In this document: positions 8,088 to 16,513 of the stretch, in pieces | How the letters are laid out: each line of letters opens with the position of its first letter | Numbering within the stretch: the stretch's first letter is position 1 | DNA from: Flavobacterium sp. 11 | Lineage (GTDB): Bacteria; Bacteroidota; Bacteroidia; Flavobacteriales; Flavobacteriaceae | DNA: 64,000 bases | NCBI RefSeq assembly: GCF_002754315.1 | Contig: NZ_PEFE01000001.1 | Location: 3,286,001 to 3,350,000 of the forward strand | Direction: 5' to 3' | Made by a program: the position numbers and the translations under genes | The notes under the pieces: generated by a model | The model's input: the letters and a program-made list of their open reading frames with translations, nothing else | Database searches by the model: none | Told to the model about the DNA's origin: nothing

Positions 8088-9488
8088 TTGAAACCATACT
8101 TACTAAATACAAATTACAAACAAATCCTTGCAGATACTATTACTCCTGTGAGTGTATATCTCAAAATTCGTGATAAATTTCCCAATAGTTTATTACTGGA
8201 AAGTAGTGATTATCATGGAAATGACAACAGTTTTTCATACATCTGTTGCAACCCGATTGCTTCCATAAAAATAGAAAACGAAACCATTCATAAGACTTTT
8301 CCCGACGGCAGTTTTGAAAAAATTACAATTGATTCTACTACTGATATTCCAGCAGTAATTCAAGAATTTTCAGGTCAATTTAAATCCGAGAAAAACGATT
8401 TCAAATTCATCAATAATGGACTTTTTGGATATATTTCATATGATGCCGTTCGTTATTTCGAAAAAGTGTCTATTGCCAAAAAAGAAAATAGCAATACCAT
8501 TCCCGATGTGTATTATGCTGTGTACCAAAATATAATTGCCATCAATCATTTCAAAAATCAAGCGTATATTTTCTGTCACAGTTTGGATGGAAAAAATAAC
8601 ATTTCAGAAATCGAACAATTATTACAATCCCGAAATATTGCTTCTTATAAATTCTTTAAAGAAGGTGAAGGTTTTTCGAATCTAACTGACGAAGAATTCA
8701 AACATAATGTGGCTTTGGCCAAAAAGCATTGCTTTAGAGGTGATGTGTTCCAATTGGTTTTATCCAGAAGGTTTACCCAAGGCTTCAAAGGCGATGAGTT
8801 TAATGTGTACAGAGCGTTGAGAAGCATCAATCCATCTCCTTACCTATTCTTTTTTGATTACGGGGATTTTAAAATATTTGGTTCTTCACCCGAAGCCCAA
8901 ATTATTGTCAAAAACCGTAAAGCCGAAATTCATCCTATTGCAGGGACTTTCAAACGAACGGGTGATGATGAAAAAGACGCCATTCTTGCCAAGCAATTAT
9001 CTGAGGATAAAAAAGAAAACAGTGAGCACGTGATGTTAGTAGATTTAGCCCGAAATGATTTGAGTAGAAACGGTCATAATGTCAATGTGGAGAAATATCG
9101 AGAAGTACAGTTTTTCTCGCACGTAATTCACTTGGTTTCAAAAGTTACCGGACATTTACATGAAAAAGCCTCTACAATGCAGGTTGTAGCCGATACTTTT
9201 CCAGCGGGAACATTGAGCGGTGCGCCAAAACACAGAGCAATGCAACTGATTGAAGAGTATGAAAAAACCAATAGGAATTTCTATGGTGGTGCTATCGGTT
9301 TTATGGATTTTGAAGGTAATTTTAATCACGCCATTATGATTCGAACTTTTCTGAGTAAAAATCACCAATTGCATTCTCAAGCGGGAGCCGGGATTGTTGC
9401 CAGTTCCGATGAAGAAAGCGAAATGCAGGAAGTATACAATAAGTTAAGAGCTTTGAATGCAGCTTTAGATTTAGCGGAAACAATTTAG
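8088..9488 (+). CDS. trpE: Anthranilate synthase component I
   Basis: The 466-residue enzyme makes anthranilate from chorismate, using ammonia supplied by TrpG. The LLLESSD segment (35-41) corresponds to the Trp feedback-site motif. The chorismate-binding domain shows GSSPEAQIIV, HPIAGTFKRTGDDEKD, EHVMLVDLARNDLSRNG, TFPAGTLSGAPKHRA and QAGAGIVASSDEESE in family order. The start is a TTG at 8088 and gives the expected N-terminus; no in-frame ATG fits. It is the first structural gene of the trp operon, 22 bp before trpG, and is controlled by the attenuator just upstream. Confidence 0.97.
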   Translation: MKPYLLNTNYKQILADTITPVSVYLKIRDKFPNSLLLESSDYHGNDNSFSYICCNPIASIKIENETIHKTFPDGSFEKITIDSTTDIPAVIQEFSGQFKSEKNDFKFINNGLFGYISYDAVRYFEKVSIAKKENSNTIPDVYYAVYQNIIAINHFKNQAYIFCHSLDGKNNISEIEQLLQSRNIASYKFFKEGEGFSNLTDEEFKHNVALAKKHCFRGDVFQLVLSRRFTQGFKGDEFNVYRALRSINPSPYLFFFDYGDFKIFGSSPEAQIIVKNRKAEIHPIAGTFKRTGDDEKDAILAKQLSEDKKENSEHVMLVDLARNDLSRNGHNVNVEKYREVQFFSHVIHLVSKVTGHLHEKASTMQVVADTFPAGTLSGAPKHRAMQLIEEYEKTNRNFYGGAIGFMDFEGNFNHAIMIRTFLSKNHQLHSQAGAGIVASSDEESEMQEVYNKLRALNAALDLAETI

Positions 9489-9510
9489 AAAAATACTAAA
9501 GATAAAGAAC

Positions 9511-10077
9511 ATGAAAAAAATACTAGTCATAGACAATTACGATAGTTTCACTTATAATTTGGTGCATTATCTTGAAGATTTAGATTGCGAAGTAACCGTT
9601 TACAGAAACGATGAATTTGACATTGACGAAATAGCAATCTTCGACAAAATTCTTCTTTCTCCGGGACCTGGAATTCCGGATGAAGCAGGATTACTGAAAG
9701 AGGTAATCCGAAAATATGGGCCTACCAAAAGTATTTTTGGAGTATGTCTGGGACAACAAGCTATAGGCGAAGTATATGGAGGAACGCTTTCAAACTTAGA
9801 TAAAGTATATCATGGTGTTGCCACCAATGTAAAAACAGCAGTAAATGATGAGCTTTTATTCGAAGGGTTAGGAAGTGAGTTTGAAGTAGGTCGTTACCAT
9901 TCTTGGGTGGTAGACACCAATTTACCAGATGTTCTTGAAGCGACTTCATTCGACGAAAACGGACAGGTAATGTCGTTACGCCACAAAACGTATGATGTGC
10001 GCGGTGTACAATTTCATCCTGAAAGTGTGTTAACTCCAAACGGGAAAAAGATATTAGAAAATTGGGTGAAAAATTAG
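9511..10077 (+). CDS. trpG: Anthranilate synthase component II (glutamine amidotransferase)
   Basis: The 188-residue class-I glutamine amidotransferase provides ammonia to TrpE. It has the DNYDSFTYNLV start, LSPGPGIPDE, nucleophile Cys79 in GVCLGQQAIGE, and the His169/Glu171 pair in VQFHPES. Length is typical for a stand-alone TrpG. A 74-bp spacer rich in AAAGTC/ACTTTAAA-type short repeats separates it from trpD. Confidence 0.96.
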   Translation: MKKILVIDNYDSFTYNLVHYLEDLDCEVTVYRNDEFDIDEIAIFDKILLSPGPGIPDEAGLLKEVIRKYGPTKSIFGVCLGQQAIGEVYGGTLSNLDKVYHGVATNVKTAVNDELLFEGLGSEFEVGRYHSWVVDTNLPDVLEATSFDENGQVMSLRHKTYDVRGVQFHPESVLTPNGKKILENWVKN

Positions 10078-10151
10078 TCATAAAGTCAAATGTCATAATG
10101 TCGAAAGACTTTTAAGACCTTCAACTTTAAACTTTAAGACATATTATAAAA

Positions 10152-11144
10152 ATGAAAAATATATTAAACAGATTAATCAATCACGAAATGCTTTCGGCGG
10201 CAGAAGCAAAAGAGGTATTGGTTAATATATCAAACGGGAGTTACAACACGAGCCAAATTGCTTCTTTTCTGACCGTTTATATGATGCGCAGCATAAGCAT
10301 AGATGAACTTTCGGGTTTTCGTGAAGCCTTGTTAGAATTGTGCATCCGAGTTGATTTATCAGCTTACAATACTATTGATTTGTGCGGAACCGGTGGTGAT
10401 GGAAAAGATACTTTCAATATCTCAACTTTGGCTTCATTTGTAGCTGCCGGAGCTGGAATAAAAGTAGCTAAACACGGAAATTACGGAGTATCTTCAATTT
10501 CTGGATCAAGTAATGTAATGGAGAAACTAGGAATCAAGTTCAGTAATGATACTGATTTCTTGGAAAAATGCATGGACAAAGCAGGAATTTGTGTTTTACA
10601 CGCGCCATTATTTCACCCCGCTATGAAAAATGTGGGACCAATTAGAAAAGAATTGGCAGTAAAAACCTTTTTCAATATGTTGGGACCAATGGTAAATCCA
10701 TCATTTCCACAAAATCAGTTGGTTGGTGTTTTCAACTTAGAACTGGCCAGAATGTATGCGTATTTGTATCAAAACACAAATACTAATTTCACTATCCTAC
10801 ATTCGCTTGACGGTTATGACGAAGTTTCCTTGACGGGTCCTACAAAAACAATTACCAGTTCCATGGAAGGAATGCTTCATCCGGAAGATTTTGGTGTTCG
10901 TCTTTTGCTGCAAAGCGAAATCGAAGGAGGAACAACCATCGAAGAATCGGCTCAAATGTTTACCGACATTATTTCAGGAAAAGGAAATGAAGCCCAGAAT
11001 AATGTGGTTTGTGCCAATGCTGCAATGGCAATTGCTACCGTTACAAAATGTTCTCCTTTAGAAGGATTTCAAATAGCGAAAGAAAGTTTATTATCCGGAA
11101 AAGGACTTGTAGCTTTGAACAAATTGAAAGATTTAAGTAAATAA
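10152..11144 (+). CDS. trpD: Anthranilate phosphoribosyltransferase
   Basis: This 330-residue enzyme transfers phosphoribose from PRPP to anthranilate. It shows the PRPP loop CGTGGDGKDTFNIST (GTGGD at 79-83), KHGNYGVSSISGSSNVMEKLG (from 107) and GPMVNPSFPQNQLVGVF. Length and domain order (small helical N-terminal domain, then alpha/beta domain) are normal. It lies fourth in the leader-E-G-D-C-F-B order. The spacer to trpC contains an 11-bp inverted repeat. Confidence 0.96.
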   Translation: MKNILNRLINHEMLSAAEAKEVLVNISNGSYNTSQIASFLTVYMMRSISIDELSGFREALLELCIRVDLSAYNTIDLCGTGGDGKDTFNISTLASFVAAGAGIKVAKHGNYGVSSISGSSNVMEKLGIKFSNDTDFLEKCMDKAGICVLHAPLFHPAMKNVGPIRKELAVKTFFNMLGPMVNPSFPQNQLVGVFNLELARMYAYLYQNTNTNFTILHSLDGYDEVSLTGPTKTITSSMEGMLHPEDFGVRLLLQSEIEGGTTIEESAQMFTDIISGKGNEAQNNVVCANAAMAIATVTKCSPLEGFQIAKESLLSGKGLVALNKLKDLSK

Positions 11145-11165
11145 AAATAGTTTAAAGTTCAAGGC

Positions 11166-11196
11166 TTAAAGTTGTTGGAATTTCGAACAACTTTAA
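11166..11196. repeat. Inverted repeat in the trpD-trpC spacer
   Basis: TTAAAGTTGTT (11166-11176) pairs perfectly with AACAACTTTAA (11186-11196) around a 9-nt loop. The hairpin is followed by A-rich, not T-rich, sequence, so it is not a plus-strand terminator. Short AAAGTT/AACTTT words recur on both sides. It could be an mRNA processing or stability element between cistrons. Confidence 0.6.
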
Positions 11197-11231
11197 ACTT
11201 GAAACAAAGAAAACTTGAAACAAAAAAATAA

Positions 11232-12011
11232 ATGAATATTTTAGACAAAATCATAGTTGACAAAAAAAGAGAAGTGATTCTCAAGAAATCAATCATTCCG
11301 GTTTCACAATTGGAAGCTTCTGTTTTCTTTGAGAAAAAGACTATTTCTTTGAGTGATAATTTAAGAAACAGCACATCAGGAATTATTGCGGAACACAAAC
11401 GCCGTTCGCCTTCTAAAGCAGAAATCAATTACAGCTTTACGGTAGAAGAAGTTACTAAAGGATATGAAAATGCTGGTGCTTGTGGAATTTCGGTTTTGAC
11501 AGATGGAAAATATTTTGGTGGTTCATTAGACGACTTGCTTTTGGCAAGAGCCACTGTAAACATTCCATTATTGAGAAAGGAATTCATTGTCGATGAATAC
11601 CAAATATTAGAAGCAAAAGCCCATGGAGCCGATTTAATTTTACTAATTGCAGCGGTTTTAACGAGAGAAGAAATCAAATCATTATCTGAATTTGCCAAAA
11701 ATTTAGGCCTCGAAGTTTTACTGGAAGTGCACAATCAGGAAGAACTGGAAAAATCGATTATGCCCACATTAGACATGATTGGTGTGAACAATAGAAACCT
11801 AAAAACATTCGAAGTGAGTTTGGATTTCAGCAAGCAATTGGCAGCACAAATTCCAGATGATTTTGTAAAAGTTTCTGAAAGCGGAATTTCATCCATAGAA
11901 GCTATTAACGAATTAAAACCTTTTGGTTATAAAGGATTTTTAATTGGAGAAAACTTTATGAAAACGGATAATGCCGGTAAAGCAGCAACGGAATTTATAT
12001 CAAAATTATAA
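11232..12011 (+). CDS. trpC: Indole-3-glycerol-phosphate synthase
   Basis: The 259-residue TIM barrel converts CdRP to indole-3-glycerol phosphate. The signature IIAEHKRRSPSKAEIN (Lys56) is followed by LRKEFIVDEYQILEAKAHGADLILLIAAVL, VLLEVHNQEELEK, IGVNNRNLKTFEV and VSESGISSIEAINELKPFGYKGFLIGENFM. Length is standard for a monofunctional TrpC. The gene is separate from trpF, which starts 2 bp after its stop. Confidence 0.96.
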   Translation: MNILDKIIVDKKREVILKKSIIPVSQLEASVFFEKKTISLSDNLRNSTSGIIAEHKRRSPSKAEINYSFTVEEVTKGYENAGACGISVLTDGKYFGGSLDDLLLARATVNIPLLRKEFIVDEYQILEAKAHGADLILLIAAVLTREEIKSLSEFAKNLGLEVLLEVHNQEELEKSIMPTLDMIGVNNRNLKTFEVSLDFSKQLAAQIPDDFVKVSESGISSIEAINELKPFGYKGFLIGENFMKTDNAGKAATEFISKL

Positions 12012-12013
12012 AG

Positions 12014-12673
12014 ATGAAACTCAAGATCTGCGGTATGAAATATCCCGATAATATTCTCGAAGTGGGCGCGCTCCTACCCGATTATATGGGATTTATTTTC
12101 TGGGAGAAATCGTCTCGATATTTTGATGGTGTGATTCCAGATTTACCAAAATCAATTAAAAAAGTAGGCGTTTTTGTAAATGCAACACAAGAAGAAATTC
12201 TTGAAAAAATAGTAAAATACGATTTGCAAGCCGTTCAATTACACGGACAGGAATCGGTTGAATTTTGTTTGGATTTGAGAGAGAATCTGAAACAAGTCCA
12301 GATTGAAATTATCAAAGTATTCTCTGTTGATGACGCTTTTGATTTTGAAGTACTCAAACCGTTTGAAGCCGTTTGTGATTATTTCCTTTTTGATACCAAA
12401 GGAAAATTACCAGGCGGAAACGGAACCACATTTGACTGGAAAGTATTAGAAAAGTACCCGTCGAGCAAACCGTTTTTCTTGAGTGGAGGAATCGGAATGG
12501 AGGAAATGGAAGCGGTGAATGAAATTTTGAAAACAAATTTACCCCTTTATGCCATTGATGTAAACAGTAAATTTGAAATAGAACCAGGATTAAAAAACAT
12601 AGAATTATGTAGAGACGCACTGCAGTGCGTCTCTACAATGTGCATCTCTACAGATAACAAAATAAAAAAATAA
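12014..12673 (+). CDS. trpF: Phosphoribosylanthranilate isomerase with a repeat-derived C-terminal tail
   Basis: This beta/alpha barrel catalyses the Amadori rearrangement of PRA to CdRP. The N-terminal KICGMK motif carries the catalytic Cys6. [19 protein letters not shown] holds the general-acid Asp and phosphate contacts, and [15 protein letters not shown] and [15 protein letters not shown] complete the barrel. The usual fold ends near GLKNIELC. The last roughly 20 residues ([20 protein letters not shown]) are encoded by a 28-bp palindromic repeat and its degenerate continuation. The ORF stays open to a stop at 12673, 4 bp before trpB. The tail is probably tolerated rather than functional. 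Confidence 0.95.
   Translation: MKLKICGMKYPDNILEVGALLPDYMGFIFWEKSSRYFDGVIPDLPKSIKKVGVFVNATQEEILEKIVKYDLQAVQLHGQESVEFCLDLRENLKQVQIEIIKVFSVDDAFDFEVLKPFEAVCDYFLFDTKGKLPGGNGTTFDWKVLEKYPSSKPFFLSGGIGMEEMEAVNEILKTNLPLYAIDVNSKFEIEPGLKNIELCRDALQCVSTMCISTDNKIKK
12609..12636. repeat. 28-bp perfect palindrome inside the trpF 3' end
   Basis: The arms GTAGAGACGCACTG (12609-12622) and CAGTGCGTCTCTAC (12623-12636) are perfect reverse complements with no loop. A degenerate extra arm, TGCATCTCTAC, follows at 12641-12651. I recall this GAGACGCACTGCAGTGCGTCTC word as a dispersed repeat in flavobacterial genomes; that is recall, not a search. It is in frame within trpF and lacks a T tract. Confidence 0.85.
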
Positions 12674-12677
12674 AATT

Positions 12678-13859
12678 ATGTCATACAACGTTAACGAAAA
12701 AGGCTATTACGGAGAATTTGGAGGCGCCTACATTCCTGAAATGTTATATCCAAATGTGGAAGAATTACGTCAACAGTATTTAAAAATAACGGCCGAACCA
12801 GAATTTCAAGCTGAGTTTGATGCGTTGCTAAAAGATTATGTAGGTCGCCCAACACCTCTTTATTTTGCAAAACGTCTATCAGAACAATACAACACCAAAA
12901 TCTACTTAAAAAGAGAAGATTTATGCCACACTGGTGCGCACAAAGTCAACAACACGATTGGGCAAATTTTATTAGCCAAACGCTTGGGTAAAAAACGAAT
13001 CATTGCCGAAACCGGTGCGGGTCAACATGGCGTTGCTACAGCAACCGTTTGTGCGTTAATGGGACTGGAATGCATTGTGTATATGGGTGAAATCGACATC
13101 AAACGTCAAGCGCCAAATGTAGCCCGCATGAAAATGTTAGGTGCCGAAGTTCGTCCGGCAATGTCAGGTTCAAAGACCTTAAAAGATGCCACAAACGAAG
13201 CCATTCGCGACTGGATCAACAATCCCGTTGATACCTATTACATCATCGGTTCTGTAGTTGGTCCGCATCCTTATCCGGATATGGTGGCGCGTTTCCAAAG
13301 TGTTATTTCTAAGGAAATTAAAGAACAATTACTGGAAAAAGAAGGTCGTGAAAACCCTGATTATGTGATTGCTTGCGTAGGTGGTGGTAGCAATGCAGCC
13401 GGAGCTTATTATCATTTTTTGGATGAAAAAGACGTGAATATAATTGCAGTCGAAGCAGCGGGATTAGGAGTTGACTCTGGCGAAAGTGCCGCAACTTCTG
13501 CCTTAGGAAAAGTGGGTGTCATTCACGGTAGTAAAACCCTGTTGATGCAAACTACAGATGGTCAAATAACCGAGCCGTATTCTATCTCGGCAGGACTGGA
13601 TTATCCTGGAGTTGGCCCTATGCACGCTAATTTATATGCCACTGGAAGAGCGCAATTCATCTCGATTACTGATGAACAAGCCATGCAATGGGGATTAAAA
13701 TTATCTAAAATGGAAGGACTTATTCCCGCTATCGAAAGTGCGCACGCCTTTGCCGTTCTGGACGAAATGAAATTCAAACCAGAGGATATTGTAGTCATCA
13801 ATCTTTCCGGTCGCGGTGACAAAGATTTGAATACCTATATCGATTATTTTAAATTATAA
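12678..13859 (+). CDS. trpB: Tryptophan synthase beta chain
   Basis: The 393-residue PLP enzyme condenses indole with serine. The PLP Lys89 lies in [13 protein letters not shown]. Other family blocks are [17 protein letters not shown]-like [21 protein letters not shown] (phosphate loop) and the C-terminal [15 protein letters not shown]. Length is normal. It normally forms an alpha2-beta2 complex with TrpA. Here trpA is displaced by 525 bp because a repeat element and an AIG2-like gene sit between them. Confidence 0.98.
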   Translation: MSYNVNEKGYYGEFGGAYIPEMLYPNVEELRQQYLKITAEPEFQAEFDALLKDYVGRPTPLYFAKRLSEQYNTKIYLKREDLCHTGAHKVNNTIGQILLAKRLGKKRIIAETGAGQHGVATATVCALMGLECIVYMGEIDIKRQAPNVARMKMLGAEVRPAMSGSKTLKDATNEAIRDWINNPVDTYYIIGSVVGPHPYPDMVARFQSVISKEIKEQLLEKEGRENPDYVIACVGGGSNAAGAYYHFLDEKDVNIIAVEAAGLGVDSGESAATSALGKVGVIHGSKTLLMQTTDGQITEPYSISAGLDYPGVGPMHANLYATGRAQFISITDEQAMQWGLKLSKMEGLIPAIESAHAFAVLDEMKFKPEDIVVINLSGRGDKDLNTYIDYFKL

Positions 13860-13871
13860 CAGAAGAATAAT

Positions 13872-13976
13872 TTGGGCGTTACCCTCCCAAAAAAAGTCGG
13901 GTCGGGCTGTACACTATATCTTTTTTGTGGTAGAAAAAACCACAAAAAAGGATGCCGTTACTATGCCTAACGCAAA
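13872..13976. repeat. Structured intergenic element R1 (nested inverted repeats)
   Basis: The outer ends TTTGGGCGTTA (from 13871) and TAACGCAAA (to 13976) are inverted. The centre is a long hairpin, TTTTTTGTGGT (13921-13931) pairing with ACCACAAAAAA (13939-13949). Between them lie conserved-looking GGGTCGGGCTGTACACTATATC and GGATGCCGTTACTATGCC strings. The layout (pyrimidine/TATATC, T-run stem, A-run, GGAT) is shared with the elements at 39982 and 62316. It sits just after trpB. Function unknown. Confidence 0.7.
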
Positions 13977-14000
13977 TAAATAACGAGAAAAAATAATATT

Positions 14001-14318
14001 ATGGAAAATATATTCTCTTACGGAACATTACAATCTAAAGAAATTCAAATGCAGGTTTTTAACAAGCTATTGACTGGAACACTAGACCAACTCAAAGGCT
14101 ATAAACTAAAAGATCTAAAAATAGAAGAAGAATTTGGAATGGCAGATTATTTTGTAGCAACACCAAGCGAAAATCCTTCGGATGAAATAAATGGTATTGT
14201 TTTTACTGTTTCCAGTGAAGATCTAACTAAAGCAGATCAATTCGAATCTAATGCGTATAAAAGGGTTCAAATAACATTGAAATCTGGAATAGTTGCATGG
14301 ATTTATCTGGAAAATTAA
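14001..14318 (+). CDS. AIG2-like / gamma-glutamylcyclotransferase-fold protein inserted in the trp operon
   Basis: This 105-residue protein has the GGCT/AIG2 fold signature YGTLQ at 7-11, and Glu in DQFESNAYKRV occupies the position of the catalytic acid. Members act on gamma-glutamyl-amines or related compounds; the substrate is unknown. It has no known role in tryptophan synthesis. It sits between trpB and trpA, bracketed by element R1 and by a 27-bp palindromic repeat, which suggests later insertion. It would be co-transcribed with the operon. Confidence 0.8.
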   Translation: MENIFSYGTLQSKEIQMQVFNKLLTGTLDQLKGYKLKDLKIEEEFGMADYFVATPSENPSDEINGIVFTVSSEDLTKADQFESNAYKRVQITLKSGIVAWIYLEN

Positions 14319-14342
14319 TAATTGTAAATATAAAAACATACA

Positions 14343-14369
14343 CCTACAAGGTCTTGAAAACCTTGCAGG
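14343..14369. repeat. Palindromic repeat before trpA
   Basis: CCTACAAGGT (14343-14352) and ACCTTGCAGG (14360-14369) are inverted with one mismatch around CTTGAAA. No T tract follows, so it is not an intrinsic terminator. The word ACCTTGCAGG is one I associate with dispersed repeats in Bacteroidetes (recall only). It lies 15 bp before the trpA start. Confidence 0.65.
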
Positions 14370-14384
14370 ACAAAAAATAAAACA

Positions 14385-15146
14385 ATGAACAGAATAAATC
14401 AAAAATTACAAGAAGACAAAAAGATACTTTCCATCTATTTCTCTGCGGGATATCCTAACTTAAATGATACCGTACAAATCATTCAGGATTTAGAAAAAAG
14501 CGGTATTGATATGATAGAAATTGGATTGCCGTTCAGCGATCCATTGGCTGATGGACCAACGATTCAAGCCAGTTCAACCCAAGCGTTGCATAACGGAATG
14601 ACCACACAAGTTTTGTTTGACCAATTAAAAGACATTCGCAAAACGGTTGCTATTCCTTTAGTCATTATGGGATATTTCAACCCAATGTTGCAATACGGAA
14701 TAGAGAATTTCTGCCAGAAATGTGCCGAGATTGGCATTGATGGATTAATCATTCCTGATCTTCCGGTTGATGTATATGCCGATGAATACAAAGCCACTTT
14801 CGAAAAATATGGCTTGAAAAATATATTCTTGATTACGCCACAAACTTCTGACGAGCGTATTCGTTTTATTGACAGCGTATCTGATGGATTTATCTATATG
14901 GTAAGTTCCGCGAGTGTTACAGGATCACAAACTGGTTTTGGAAGCGTTCAAGAAGACTATTTCAAACGCATTGCCGCAATGAATCTAAAAAATCCTCAAG
15001 TAATTGGTTTTGGAATCAACAATGCTGAAACCTTCAATCAAGCTACACAATTTGCCAAAGGCGCGATTATAGGTAGTGCTTTCATTACGCATTTAACCGA
15101 AAATGGAACTGGGAAAATTGAAGAATTTGTAAAAGCGATTCGATAA
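14385..15146 (+). CDS. trpA: Tryptophan synthase alpha chain
   Basis: The 253-residue TIM barrel cleaves indole-3-glycerol phosphate to indole and G3P. Catalytic Glu45 and Asp56 lie in MIEIGLPFSDPLADGPTIQ. VIMGYFNPMLQYG, LIIPDLPVDVYADEY, FLITPQTSDERI, YMVSSASVTGSQTGFG and VIGFGINNAETF follow in family order. It is the last trp gene; a strong terminator lies 22 bp after its stop. Confidence 0.97.
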   Translation: MNRINQKLQEDKKILSIYFSAGYPNLNDTVQIIQDLEKSGIDMIEIGLPFSDPLADGPTIQASSTQALHNGMTTQVLFDQLKDIRKTVAIPLVIMGYFNPMLQYGIENFCQKCAEIGIDGLIIPDLPVDVYADEYKATFEKYGLKNIFLITPQTSDERIRFIDSVSDGFIYMVSSASVTGSQTGFGSVQEDYFKRIAAMNLKNPQVIGFGINNAETFNQATQFAKGAIIGSAFITHLTENGTGKIEEFVKAIR

Positions 15147-15168
15147 ACAACTTCTTTTATATAAAATC

Positions 15169-15205
15169 AAACGGCGTTTAAAGTTCATTTAAACGTCGTT
15201 TTTTT
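15169..15205 (+). terminator. Terminator of the trp operon
   Basis: AAACGGCGTTTAAA (15169-15182) pairs with TTTAAACGTCGTTT (15188-15201, one G-T pair) around a 5-nt loop and is followed by T residues. It ends the trp transcript. Confidence 0.8.
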
Positions 15206-15301
15206 GTGGTTTAAACAATTATAAGTTTAGTAATTTATAAGATTATTTTTATATATTAGCGCAACTAATAAGACTTATCTTTATCAAATTTATTTCTCTA
15301 T

Positions 15302-15350
15302 ACTTGGGGTGACAGGTCGAAAAATGTCAGACCTATAGACTAGTTGGCAG
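15302..15350. repeat. 5' element of an orphan gene, shared with 37040-37090
   Basis: The strings TTGGGGTGACAGGTC and TGTCAGACCTAT contain an AGGTC/GACCT inverted repeat (15314-15318, 15330-15334). A related arrangement (TTGGGTG..., TGTCAGACATAT, then AGCAG) lies upstream of the small membrane-protein gene at 37122. In both places an orphan, AT-rich gene follows within 50 bp. Confidence 0.5.
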
Positions 15351-15373
15351 ATATTTTAGAAAAAAATACGCAA

Positions 15374-16243
15374 ATGAATATTAACCAAGATAGATTTTCT
15401 GTTGACTTCGGAGAAACTAAAACAATCTGGAATTATGGAATTCCAATTATTGTTCCAGTAAATTTTTCAATTGAACAAGAAAAATACTTAAAAGCAGCTT
15501 TGACAACAATTCAATATGGAAATGTATCAGTTGATAATACCTTGAAGACTTATTTTAAAGACTTTGAAAAAAATGAAAAAATAAGATTTTCAAATTCAAA
15601 AGATAATATTAATTATAAGTATGATTCTTTAATTAATGAAATTTTAAAATTTCAAAAGCAGACATTTGAAAAAATGTCTCGAAAACTTTTAAAATATAAT
15701 TTTGTAGATGATTCAGAATCAATATCATTTTGTGGGTTAATTTTTAAACGATTAATAAGTAGTTTTGACGCTTCAAGAAATCTAATAAAACAAGGTTTTT
15801 ATTTTGAAACATATTCATTAATAAGACAAATGTTAGAACAAATTGCATTTGCATATAACATTTCAGGAAAAGACAATTTTGAAGAATTTATTTCACCAAC
15901 TAAATGTATTAGTTCATTAAAAGACTTTTATCCATATTCAGGAAAGTTTTATGGATTATTAAGTTCAAAAACTCATATTGATAAAAGCCAAATAGAAAGA
16001 TTTTTTTATGTGGACGAAAATGGAGAAGGGCAAATTATTTTGAGGTCACTTCAATATTCAATGGAAACCGCAGTAGATCTTCTAATTATTTTAGACTTAT
16101 ATTGTTGTGTATTTGAATATATTTTTAAAGATAAAATATCCAAATATCAATTTATAGAAAATGAAACTACATTAAATGAAAAAAGAATAACGAGAGTTTT
16201 TTACCATCAAATATTCGAAAAATATAGAACCATAAATAAATAG
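15374..16243 (+). CDS. Hypothetical protein (AT-rich orphan)
   Basis: About 289 residues from the ATG at 15374; a TTG at 15344 would add ten residues but lies next to the upstream repeat. The middle shows an all-helical core with SSFDASRNLIKQGFYFETYSLIRQMLEQIAFAYNIS, which resembles the arginine/leucine helices of DUF5677-like proteins. That resemblance is weak and given from memory. No signal peptide or membrane segment is seen. Codon use is unusually AT-rich even for this genome. It stands alone between a shared 5' element and an attC-like structure, as a mobile cassette would. Confidence 0.6.
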   Translation: MNINQDRFSVDFGETKTIWNYGIPIIVPVNFSIEQEKYLKAALTTIQYGNVSVDNTLKTYFKDFEKNEKIRFSNSKDNINYKYDSLINEILKFQKQTFEKMSRKLLKYNFVDDSESISFCGLIFKRLISSFDASRNLIKQGFYFETYSLIRQMLEQIAFAYNISGKDNFEEFISPTKCISSLKDFYPYSGKFYGLLSSKTHIDKSQIERFFYVDENGEGQIILRSLQYSMETAVDLLIILDLYCCVFEYIFKDKISKYQFIENETTLNEKRITRVFYHQIFEKYRTINK

Positions 16244-16254
16244 AAAAAACATCT

Positions 16255-16466
16255 GCTAACAGTTAGAGATTCGTTGCGTGCGCAGCACGAACAATGCCCC
16301 CCGCTTCGCAAAGTGTTCTTCTGAAAAATAAATTTCTCGTTAATGCTGCGCAAATGTCTCTGACTTTGCGCAATTTTAAGAACTTGCCATTAAAACAAAA
16401 CGCCATAAAGTCTCTGACTTTCATCAACTTAAATTAAAAAACCCGCTGTAGTACCAGAACGTTAGC
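16255..16466. repeat. attC-like inverted element, interrupted by REP unit A
   Basis: GCTAAC (16255-16260) and GTTAGC (16461-16466) are complementary ends. They resemble the RYYYAAC/GTTRRRY cores of integron attC sites. Removing REP unit A (16301-16441) would leave about 70 bp, within the attC size range. No integrase is present in the window, so the identity is inferential. Confidence 0.4.
16301..16441 (+). repeat. REP unit A (two-hairpin element)
   Basis: Hairpin 1 (16347-16372) pairs TGCGCAAA with TTTGCGCA around a bulged T and GTC-TCT-GAC tip. Hairpin 2 (16407-16421) pairs AAAGTC with GACTTT around TCT. They are 34 nt apart. The unit is nearly identical over about 140 bp to unit B at 18575, and its mirror image occurs twice at 19374-19580 beside a RAYT gene. 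Confidence 0.85.
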
Positions 16467-16513
16467 AACAAGCAAAAGAAACAACGTGTATAATCGAGAA
16501 GAAAAAATATTTT

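Noticed and set aside
9761-10096. Antisense ORF of 111 aa inside trpG
   Set aside because: It lies opposite a clear trpG gene, shows no family features and has no promoter; it is a shadow of the real frame.
12609-12636. Palindrome in trpF as a transcription terminator
   Set aside because: It is inside an open reading frame, has no T tract, and trpB and trpA follow in the same operon.
14343-14369. Palindrome before trpA as a terminator
   Set aside because: No T run follows, and it precedes a gene that must be transcribed with the operon.
16255-16466. A true integron cassette array
   Set aside because: No integron integrase, no adjacent attI and only two isolated, imperfect attC-like structures; kept only as a resemblance.
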